Assembly (NCBI GenBank): GCA_017654935.2
Contig: CM065695.1
Coordinates: forward strand, 37,449,283 to 37,513,282
Source of the DNA: Phymorhynchus buccinoides
Lineage: Eukaryota > Mollusca > Gastropoda > Neogastropoda > Raphitomidae
DNA: 64,000 nt
Direction of reading: 5' to 3'
The stretch's first letter is position 1. Each line of letters starts with the position of its first letter. This document shows positions 23,101 through 35,383 of this stretch, piece by piece. The position numbers and the translations under genes were made by a program. The notes beneath the pieces were generated by a model. That model was not told the origin of the DNA, did not search any database, and saw only the letters and a list, made by a program, of their open reading frames with translations.

Positions 23101-26100
23101 TTAAAAATTCATAAAAAATACTCACTCGAATCATCACTAAAATTGCCTGTGTCGATCTGCTGCTGCAGCACTTGAGCACTTTCGATGCTCTTTTTTATTC
23201 GCCTAAGTTCAGATTCTACCACTTCTTCCACAGTAAATCCAGTGAATGCTTCGTCGTCACTGTCGCCATCTTGTAGAAGTTCGCGTCAAAAGTCATCGTC
23301 AGTTTCCATCGTCGAAAACGCGATGAAAATCGATTCAAAATTGCAAATTATTTAGCCTACAAATGCCGATGGCGGAAGATTGTGCTTTCCCTGAGTGAAC
23401 TGCGCATGTCACGGAAGTAAAGGATGTGATGTCACTTCATATAAATAGCGCAAAGGGGGACACCGGGTTTTCCCTAGTATCTGGCGGTCAAACCCGCCCA
23501 TGGCTAGTAACGGTAAACAGTAAACCTGGCAGTTCAACCCGCCGACGGCGGCAGAAGAGTTAAGCTAAACTGGGTAGAAAAAAAAATTGATCTGGAACAT
23601 TGGGAATTCCTTTGTGACCTGCATAACATCAGGCCAATCCGCAACTCCCAAAAGAAAGAAAATTATGGTCTTCGGATTAACAGGCCCTGATTTGATGCCT
23701 TTTACTGTTTTAGTGACATGGGTGTTAAACCATTGCGGTGCATGAATGCGACATTGGCAGTGAAAGGGCTAAGTGGTGTTACCAGCTTTATAATGACAGG
23801 CATATCTAATACACAGAGAGAGAATATTCTTGAACACTTGAAATTTATTGTCGTAATCAAATTGGCCGAAGGACAAGGAAGGAGGTTTCGGTGACAATAG
23901 GTAAACAAAAGTATTTTTTGTGATTAAAGGGATTTTTTTTTTAAAGAGAAAAAAAGAGAGAGAACAGTGTATCATGTGTTTTGTGTAAGAAATAAAGTAA
24001 GAGAGAACAGTGTATCATGTATTTTGTGCTTCGTTATTAATTGTTATGTTAGGAAACCAAAACTAAAAAGGTATAGAGAGAGAGCTGAGAACTGAAATAT
24101 TTGATTGCAGTTTTGGCCATGGGCCACAATACATGGGGGGGGGGGGGGGGGGGCAGATGACACAACAAAAGTAACCGTCTTCTTCTGATCCGGTTATGAC
24201 TGAGAGATTAGGGGAATGAACAGGGTGTGTTGTAAAGCTTGAGGCTGTAGAGGTTTGTGGCCAGGTGGGGACGGAAGATGGCTGCGTGGTGCTGTTCGAT
24301 GCGGCAGACGACAAACTGGAGTACCTGCGTCCTTTCGACAAACTGGAAGGTGAGCGGCTGTAGCTGCCCAGTAGGATTCTCTCCTTTTCTGTTGTTAATC
24401 TGTACTGTTGTTGTTCTATGCAAATTTACAGCAGAAACCAGCTCACTTGAAAACGGGTACCACAAAAAATTGAATAATTCATTTCTTTTTTTTTGGTCCT
24501 AATTTAATCCTCCTTATGGCAACATTTTTATCTCAGAATACGGGCTATTCATGTCAAAATGAAATTTCAGTCCTTGCAATTTTGATTCACCTTTGTATTT
24601 GTTTATCATTAGTCCTCATCTCAGACATCAGACTTCTGCAGAGGGTTGTATGTTTCTGTCTCTGCTCAGCTTGTTTGTTTTTAATAACCATCATTAACAA
24701 ACAAAAACAAAAAAGACAAAGTTACAACAAAAGTAATAGAGAGGCATCAGAATTTTCAAAGTTAGGGAATTTTTTTTAATTTCTCTGTCAGTAGTTGTTT
24801 ACGGGATGTATTCTGTGTGTGGCATGCCATGCTAAGAGGCACTGATAGTGACAGGACAGAAACACAATCATTGTGTCTGAAGTGTAGTATTTTTTGTTGT
24901 CTATTATTTATTGTGGTATTATATTGTATTGTATTACTTCTAGATACAGGTACTCATCTCTGTGAAATTCGGGTTGCTCTCACCTGGAGAATGCGTCACC
25001 ACTAGTGGATTGTCACCAATGTTTTGTTTGTTTTTGTATGCAGGTTTTGTGTGTGTGTGTGTGTGTGTGTAATTGAAGGGGAAGGGAAATGGGGTAATTT
25101 TTACTTCTTTTTTTTTAGGCCATGCAGTGGCGTTGCTCCCACGCCGCTCATTCTGAATCCCAATTCGCAGCCACATTATGGCTTTTCGGGTCGCATAATC
25201 CGAAACCAGCAGTCCCAGGGGAATGAATCTATGTTAGGCCATCAGGGGGGGGGGGGGGGGGGGGTGGCACAACAAGCTTAAAGCTTATACAAGGCGCTCA
25301 AACACAAGTAGATTATACAATATTGGCTGCCACAAGTAATAAGAGAATGGAACAGAGTATGATAATGAAAATGATAACATACAAAATGTGCACGAACAAG
25401 CAAGCAACAAGAACAACAAGAACATAGAAATTGAAATTGAGGGGGCAAGAGGCATTTGTTTGTTGTTGTTGTTTAAATTTTGACCAACTGACCAGTGGGT
25501 TCTTAACTTCTTTCTTTACCTGAAGCGAGTAGTGTTTCATTGGCTCACTCGTGTTAACGAAGAGTCTATTGTATGATAGTTGTTCGGTTGTGTGTGTGTT
25601 GCGTCCATGGTCTAATAATAATAATAATAGTACATTTATATAGCGCTTTACCTCAGATGAGCCCAAAGCGCTTTACAATCAATGATTCATCAACAGACAA
25701 CAAAAACAGCATTCAAGAGTGACACCAACCAGCAACAACGCATATACAAAGCAACTCTCTCCAATCTCCAAACTTTAACGTTGGCATTTTCTCAGGAAAT
25801 AGAAGGCATACATTGTTCAAACTTTGCACACATATAGATGTCTATGCAAGCTTTCAAACAATAATGATTTGAATAATTAAATATTTAAAACAACACTGTA
25901 AACAGATAACATTTTAGATTAATGGGTTAGAGAGTATTCAACAGGCAACATGAGTTAAGAAACTCATCAACACTGAAAGCCTCGATAGCTCATTGGTAGA
26001 GTGTCTGTCTGTCATGCCAATGGTTCCTGGGTCCGATTCTCGGCACTGGCACTTTTTTTTTTTTTAGTTGTATCCATTAACGATAGTTTCATTTGTACTT

Positions 26101-29100
26101 TAACATTTTATTGGCAATCTTGTAATTTAGACACCCCCCTCAATCTTTGTTTGTTGTTGTCCCACATGTTCCTGTTCGAGTGAGCCTTGAAGGCTTTGCC
26201 TCTTGTTTTCTTTTTGATTTAATTCAGGGCGTATCCTGTGCGTGGCGTGGCACACATGTTCCTGTTCGAGTGAGCCTTGAAGGCTTTGCCTCTTGTTTTC
26301 TTTTTGATTTAATTCAGGGCGTATCCTGTGCGTGGCGTGGCACACATTTTCCTGTTCGAGTGAGCCTTGAACTTGAAGGCTTTCCTTCTTGTTTTCTTTT
26401 TAATTTAATTCAGGGCGTATCCTGTGCGTGGCGTGGCACACATGTTCCTGTTCGAGTGAGTAAAATTGTATTGGCAATCTTGAAGGCTTTGCCTCTTGTT
26501 TTCTTTTTGATTTAATTCAGGTCGTATCCTGTGCGTGGCGTGGCACACGGGGGAGGCACTGATAGTGACAGGGGGGGTGGACAACCTGCGCATCTGGAGC
26601 GCCAAGTCGGGCCATGCCCTGCAGAGGATCCTCATGGGTGGCAAGGAAACCATCGTGTGGTGTGTGGCCATCACCAGGTGCGTGTCGGCGTCTGTCATAT
26701 CTTCTTCTTCTGCGTTCCCAGGCCATATGGCCATAATGGGTAAGGCACACATGTGTCCGGTTTTCAGTTTTCGCTGGTCTCCCCACTGCGTACAGCCGAC
26801 ATGTTCCAATTTTGGAGGAGCTCAAAGGAAATAAATTATTTGGAAGATTTTTTTTGGGGGAAAAAAAGGCAGGAGAATGGGCCAATAAGTCAGAAAGATA
26901 GTAGACGACAGAAAGCAAAGGGAAAAGGCAGAGTCAAAGAGACTGGCAGATTAGAGGAAGTTACAAGCACAGAACTTCCAGAAGGTGGGGGAACTATTTT
27001 TACGAAAGACCCCCCCGGTATCCCCCCGGGGAGAAAGCTGTCGTATGTAATGCGGGGCCCTTCACAGGGCTGCCTACCGTCCCCCCTAAGGGGTATTTTG
27101 TCCCTGGAAACAGTCAAAAATGGCACCCTGTCCCTGGAATCCACTTTTTTCTCTGGCGTCCCTGGAAACTGAGTAGAATAAAAAATTTGCTGGGCAGTCA
27201 TCTGTCTTGTTAGGTGACCTTACTGTTGAACACAGGAACGCCCAAAACAACAGACACTGTTGAAACATTTCTAACAGACATGTTACGCATATATTATATA
27301 TCGATGGCTTGGAGTCAAAACGGACTATCTTTAGACAGTCCATTGACGTATTATTGGATGCATTACGAAAACTAATAACTTGTATCGAACAATGACTGCA
27401 GAAATATAAAAAGGGGGTTTCGCTTTTTATATTTCAGCAGTCTTTTTTTTAAACAAGTTATTAGTTTTCGTAATAAGTTCAATAATATGTCAATGGACTG
27501 TCTAAAGATAGTCCGTTTTGACTCCAAGCCATCGATATATAAAAAATGTGTTGCTGAACACTAAGGGATCTTGAATATTGAAGCACAATGACACCAAAAA
27601 TCATCAAGAAGATTACCACAAAAAGAATGCAGTCGCATAAATTTTGCTAGATCACGAAATAATCAAAAGCTAATGTCCGTTTTGACCCTGATGCATAGCA
27701 TTGTGATGTTTGTCCCTGAAAGCACGCAACATGTTAATAATGTGTTTATTTGAAACAATTGCCTAACTAGAAGAAAACAAAAATGTTGCTGGTTGAACTG
27801 TTATTCACAAGTTTTAACCCTTTCACCGCCAATGTCACATTTTAGCACCACAGTGACTTAACACCTATGTCACTAAAAGGCATCAAATTGGTCTATTATC
27901 CAAAGACCCTATTGTCTTAATTTTGGGAAGTAAGGATAGACCTTATTTTTATATATGTCACTGAAGAATCCCCAATACTGCAGATGGATTTTGTTCTCTA
28001 CCCAGGTAAATTTAATGGACATTTTTGGCTGAAATATGGCTGGTGGTGAAAGGGTTAATGTTAGGGCATGAAGGAGACACAAGAAAAAGCTGTATTGCTT
28101 ATATTTTCTGTTTGTCAAATTCCGTTTGTCAAATTTGTGTGTATCATGTGTGTGTGTGTGTCAATATTTCCATTTATATGCCAGCTCACACATTACGTTC
28201 AGTTTCCGACCCCCTATCTCTCCAGATCCCAAGGTATAAGCTTTTAACTGTTGGTTGGCGCTCTTTTGCTGTTTCAGGACCAACCTCCTGGAACAAACTC
28301 CCTCTCTCCCTCTGTCAGCGACCTACCCTCTCTGCTGTCAAATCAAACCTCAAAACCCACCTGTTTCCCCGTCACTGAAGCTAATTCTCTCTTTCCCTCC
28401 TCTCTCTTGCCTTTAGGTCTATTTCTCAAACGTGTGTGTATGTTATCTTCTTGTTCGTGTTTGTATACGGTCTTTGTTTGAATGCGTTGTGAATGTTTAA
28501 CGTGTGTGTGTGCGCTTTGATTTGATTTCTATCAAGATTTAGCGCCATATAAATACTGTATGTTGTTGTGTGTGTGTGTTCAGTGATCTGACAATCATAA
28601 GTGGCGACAGTCGTGGCAAAGTCAGTTTCTGGAACGGCAGGCAGGGCACCAGAATCACAGTGAGTATAGTGATTAATTTACTAAAATTAATACAGTGGAA
28701 CCTCCCTTATTATAAGACCTTAAAAAATCATCCAAAATGAGGTCTTATAAGGGAGGTAATTTTAATGCTTACAAAGAAGGGCAATGTCTCAGAGAAGTAG
28801 GTCATATGTGGGAGGGAGTCTTATAATAGGAGGTCTTATAAGGGAGGTTCCACTGTAAATAGATAAAAGACAGGATGAAAAAAACAACTAGATGGATGAA
28901 TGAAAGTGTTAATCAAAGAACAAACTCTTTTAAACCCTATTATCCAAACCATCACCACCACTGCCACACCTAAAAAATCCAACAACAAAATGTGAAGTGA
29001 ACATTTTTCTTTACAGTTATCAAGTCTTGTGTTGGTATGCAGGGGTTCTGTTTGTGATGAGTTGAATGTTATCCTTTTTTTGTTTTGTCTTTGTTAGAAA

Positions 29101-30614
29101 AAAACTAGCTATTTGTGACAAATGATTGGTTTTTTCAGTTGGTAGCTTTTTGTGTGTGTGTTTGTTGATTGTTTGTGAGCATTTTGAACTGATTAGTCAT
29201 TTTGGTGATTAGGAAAGAATAGGATATGCTTGATAAACATGGAGATGTTCAACATACATAGTAAAAGAAACTGACATTTCCTTGGAATCTTGTTGAGCAC
29301 TCTAAAAGGCATGTATGAATCTAAACCTAACACAATTCAAAAACCTCGATAAATACACCAACATCTCAAAACTGCAATATGAGCATGACTAAAAGGCAGA
29401 TTTGCCAAAAACAAAATATAAAAACCTCTCAGCTGTGCAAAAGTTCAAACAAAAATGAAAGGACAGTGAAGAGGCCGTCAGGCCTAATGTCCTAACTACC
29501 TGACCTGGGCCTGTATTCACGTTGAGATAGCATGAGACTTAGCATCATGCTAACTTAGAAGCTCTTCCAAAAGTCCTATTAAATCCTATAGGACATTGGA
29601 AGAGCTTCTAAGTTAGCATGATGCTAAGTCTCATGCTATCTCAACGTGAATACAGGCCCTGACTACTTGGTTTAGAGATCCCCTTATTTCAATTTTTCCT
29701 TGTATCTTCATTACCATGTTATTATTTCTCTTATTTCAATGCATTCATTGTATCATCATTACCTTGAAAAGTACTTCTTTTTCTCATTCTTTTCTTTTTC
29801 ACTTTTGCAGCACTTTCAAAGTCACAAGGCGGATGTGTTGACTCTCTGTGTGGATGAGGTGAGTTTCCAAAGCATTGATGCGCTCATAGGTTCAAAGTGC
29901 AGTATTTACGGACTACAAGGCGCACCTGATTATAAGGCGCACCCCCCACATTTTACACAAAATTCAGATTTTGTTATTATTATTGTTTCTTACTATATTG
30001 TATGTCATTATTTATTTATTTAAGAACATTTATATAGTGCTTCACCTTTAAGCTCTAAGCGCTTTACAATTGCCCTAAAATTATTCATATTAAAAACAAC
30101 CGCTTACATACCTCCACACTATCCTTCACATTCTTACACACACACACACACATGCGCACACAAAGAAATATGTACATATTAAACTAAATATAAATAAAAT
30201 ACATATACATAATAAAATAACAATTTACAATCAGATTACATTAAAAAAAATCAATTTTCAATTTACATAAACAAGTTACACATTCACAATGACCGCAAAA
30301 GTAAAGTATACATATAGGTACACACAAGGTTAACAAACATTCAAAAATAGAGAAACACGCTCAAAAAAGCAAATTAAGACATACTCATATTCACCGCACT
30401 CACGGGTTAAAAACCGACGACCAAAAAAAAAAAAAAAAAGATTTTGTGTAAAACAAATTAAAAGAAAATGTATTCATATAATATCTCTTTCACAGATACA
30501 GACAGACAAATCGCACATACCACTCGCAGAGAGAGAGAAAGAGGACAGTTGTGAAAATAATGAGGGGAACCGACGTTATGAATCAAAGCTACACACGCGC
30601 TCACACACACACAC

Positions 30615-30679
<65 letters not shown>

Positions 30680-33600
30680 ACATACACACACAACACACAC
30701 AGAGACACAACACACACACTCGTGCATAATTATGCGTGCCAGAGAGACGGAGTGTGGGAGGGAGGGAGATAGAGAGAGACAGACAGACAGAGACAGAAAG
30801 ACAGAGAGATGGGAAAAAAATGCAGAGACAGATACGGAGACAGAGAAATAGAAAGACTGAGACAGACTGATCGACAGGCAATCAGACGCATTATTATATT
30901 ATAAGGCGCAGGGGTCTCAGTCTAGGGAAAAAAGTATCGCCTTATAGTCCGTAAAATACTATTAGTTGAAGCTAACTACCATATTTTTTGGACTATAAGG
31001 CGATACTTTTTTTCCCAGACTAAGACCCTTGCACCTTATAATGTGACTACTAAAATAGTAATAAACTATAATAACAGAATCTGAATGTTGTGTAAAATTG
31101 GGGGGGTGCACCTTATAATCAGGTGCGCCTTATAGTCCGAAAAACTACGGTAATAATACTAATGGACCATTTCTTCGTCGATGTTCGCAAATGTGTTTCT
31201 CTTTGGAGTTCTTCGGAGATTTAGTCAAATACATATGCAACGTCGTCAAACCAAACTACTTCTTCTTCCTCATTCCCTGCCATGCAAGACGCTCGGTCTC
31301 TTTTTTCTGGATGAAGGGTGCAGTCACATGGTCTGGGGTCTGTAAACCCGTGCCACAAGGGCACACATTGTATTTCGGAAAGCAGCGTAAGTGATTTGAT
31401 TTGAAATGTGCGCTGCATCGTATGTTCCTTTCTTTTTCTCGTCTTCGGCACAGACGGAGACGAACGTGTTTTGCGGGGGCGTGGACCCGGCTCTGGTGCA
31501 GTTCTCCTACCTGGCCCCTTCGGACGGCAGCGGCTGGCGCTCCTGGGTTCGATCCTCGGCGCGCACCTACCACACCCACGACGTGCGCGCCAGCGTGGTG
31601 GCTGGGAACACTGTGGTCACTGGAGGCATGTGTTTTGTAATGTGCTCACTTCTCTTTTTATTTCTCTTTTCCTTTTCTCTCTCTTTCCGTCTGCTTGCTT
31701 TGTTTTCTGTAGTCACTGAAATGTTCTTACTTCTACATCTCTCTCCTTCTCTTTCTTTTTCCCTTTCCTCTCTCTTTCTTTGTCTTTCTCTCTTTCCGTC
31801 TGCTTCCTTAGTCTTCTGTAGTCACTGAAATGTTCTTACTTCTACATCTCTCTCCTTCTCTTTCTTTTTCCCTTTCCTCTCTCTTTCTTTGTCTTTCTCT
31901 CTTTCCGTCTGCTTCCTTAGTCTTCTGTAGTCACTGAAATGTTCTTACCTCTACATCTCTCTCCTTCTCTTTTTCTCACTCAGGGCTGAGTGTAAAAAAG
32001 CAATGCTTATCTCATTACCCTGTATAAATAAAAATTTGTTTCTTTCTTTTCCCCTTTCCTCTCTCTTTCTCTAGCTCTCTGTCTGTCTCTTTCTTCGTTT
32101 CCTTAGCCTTTCTTCTGATGTCTAAAATCAAATTTCACAATTATATCTTACTGCGTTGTGCCTTTTTAGTCATGTTTAGAACTGGTTTTCAGTGCGTTGT
32201 TCCTCTACATGATGGTGCTTTTACCACGCTTTTGGGGGAATTGGGCTTCAAACTATTCTGATGATTGTACTAATAAGACTTTGAAGAAGAATTGTAAACT
32301 TTTTTAATTGTTGGAGTGTTTGATATTGTGGCTGAAGTAGTATTGTTAACCCTTTTGCCGCCAGCCTTTTTTCAGCCAAAAAAAATACCATTAAGCTTAG
32401 CTGAGTAGAGAAATTTTGTTATCTGCAATACAGTGGAACCTCCCTTTATAAGTCCTTCAAAAATCATCCAAAATGAGGTCTTATAAGGGAGGGGTCTTAT
32501 AAAGGAGGTAATTTTAATACTTACAAAGAAGGGCAATGTCTCAGAGAAGCAGGTCTTATGTGGGAGGGAGTCTGATAATGGGAGGTCCTATAAGGGAGGT
32601 TCCACTGTATTGGGAATTCCTCTGTGACATGTATAACATTAGGCCTATCCTTTCCTCCCAAAATTAAAAGAACGGTCTTCGAATAACAGACCCTGATTTG
32701 ATTACTTTTAGTGACATAGGGGTTAAACCGTTGTGGTGCATAAATGCGACATTGGCGGCGGAAGGGTTAAAGGGACACCCTGACGGATGAGTTTTTGCAA
32801 GAAACACGTCGAGATCACCAGAAAGACAGCCTTTTCAAGGATCGGAACACTCACTTTGCTCTGGTTTCCTAGAAATTAAACCGTATAAACGGCGATTCCT
32901 CCTTGGCGGAGATGCCGGAGAGAGTAGCCATTTTGGATGGGGTGGGTGGAGGTCACTCATTGTGGTTGAAGCGTTTTCTTTTTTTGTAGTGCAGTAAAAA
33001 AAAAAATGGAGCTATTTCCTTTGTTGTGAGCTGGAGCTATTTCCTTTGTTGTGAGCGAAACTCCTTTAGATAAACTGTATAAAATAATTTGTTGAAAAGG
33101 CTTGTATTGCGAAAATGTCGTGCAAACGATTTGGCGGCCATTCGAAAAAGAAGCGGCACACGCCTTCTCTTTGGATGAAAGAATTTGACTCCCAGCACCT
33201 CCGCCAAGGAGGAATCGCCGATTAGACAGTTTGATTTCTAGGAAACCAGAGCAAAGTGAGTGTTGCAATCTCTGTAAAGGGTGTTTTTCTGGTGATCTCG
33301 ACGTGTTTCTTGCAAACTCATCCGCCCGGGTGCACCTTTAAAGCTGATGCCTGTGCTGTGACCTGTGACAGGTGTGGACACCCACCTGATGTGCAGCCAG
33401 GTCAGCGGCAGCAAGAAACACTTTGTGCGCATTCCGGGAGTGCCTGCGGTGAGTGATATAATAATAATAATAATAATTTGATTCCATATAGCGCTGAAAT
33501 CCATTCAGTAGTATGCTCGATGCGTTTTGCAAAAGATGAAAAACATGCATTAAAATCAGCAAGAAAGTCATACTACCAACATTCCGATGCAATGAAATAA

Positions 33601-35336
33601 AGAAACAAAAATAACACGATTCTCACTCACAAAGACATCCACCCTCGTTCACCAGCACTGTCACTCTCTGATAACACCTCACCCTCACAGAAACTAATGA
33701 AAATGTCAACAAGCAACAGGAAGGAATGCACCAATACATGCGTGCACACGGCCCATACTCTCTCTCTCTCTCACTCTCTCTCATCATACAGGATCCCTGA
33801 TACAATTATATCAGCAACACACTTTCGTAACATGAATATAAACATTCTGGCCACAACAAAATAGACAAAATCTAACAATATAAGCCTTAAAAAAAGAAAA
33901 ATACTAAATGTGTATACTATATGATTATATTATAACACTAAACACATACACACTCACACACGTGTGCGTGCGCACACACTTACACACTAAGAGAGAGAGA
34001 GGCTATATGTACATATCTTTCCCTGTGCGGTTGAAGCGATTGAGAAATTGGTTCAGTCAATTTAGGTGGTTGTATGGTAGGAAATTAAAATGTATCCATC
34101 CACTGAGGAATGAGGTGAGGCATGAGATTGTTCAGCTTTTGTGCTGATTTCAGGCTTTTTGATGGATCCAGAAGTCGTTTTTTTAGATAAAAAATAGACC
34201 AAAGGAGTATAGAAATCCTTCTTATGAGTGAATGAAAATGAACGAAATATCTCAATTCTACCTCCAATGGTGTTTTTAAGGCTTAGATTACAAAAAGGTT
34301 TTAGTTTCAAGGGGCTTCAACCTTTTTTGTGTGCCTTTTTTTGATGCTTTTGAGTGTAAATAATAATTTATATCTGAATATAAAAAGAAAGAATTTCTTT
34401 AGTAACAGAGTCACTACATACTGGAATTCTCTTCCAGCACATATTAAATTGGCACCTAACCTTAATCAGTTCAAAAACCTCCTCGATAAAGACCCCAAGA
34501 ATCAACAATTGAAATGTGTATATGATTAACACATCTAAAAGCGTCCTAGTCATGCCAATCATGAAAAAGAATACAAATAATCAGAAAGGACACATTAAGA
34601 GGCCGCGAGGCCTAGTTGTCCTCATTCTCTGACCTGACCTGACCTGAAGGTGCAGGCACAGTGAAAGTTTGGGGAAAATAATGAACATCCAGCTGTTGTG
34701 GTTTTGTTTGTTTGTTACTTTGTAAGGTTGTGTTTTATCTGAGCCTTTCTTTCTTTCTTAGGCAGCCATACTGGTGATTGAATACACCTGTATGCTAGTT
34801 AACATTGCATCTGTTTCTGTGGATTTAATAGCTTGAATGTGATTGTGCAGTCCTTCTTTTCCAAGACAGAAACTTGACCAGAACCAGCAAAGTTTGTAAT
34901 CGACAACGTTAAATGTAATACATGTACAAGGAACACAGTATAGACGAAGCATTGTGATATTCTTGCATGTGTGAAATTGTGATATGGCGATAATAGTCAC
35001 TCTCGAGTTAAAATGGTGTGACACAATGCATCAAAATCTGCTAGCAATTTTGCAGAAAACCATGTTTGTCATTTGTGTCCATCCTAATGATTGGGACAAC
35101 AACACTGTTTGACAGATGTCGATGGTGAGCGTGGCAAGGCAAGCCAAGCTGGTCCTGCTTCGCTACCCTACCTACCTGGAGGTGTGGAGAGTAGGCCACA
35201 CAGAGGCTGCCTCTTGTGAGTGGGGACTTTTGTGTCTATGTGTGTGTGTGTGAGAGAGAGAAAGGGAGAGAGAAAGTTGATAGCGAGCGTGACCTGGTAA
35301 ACTAAACTGATCCTACTGCACTATTCTGCCTACTTG

Positions 35337-35383
<47 letters not shown>

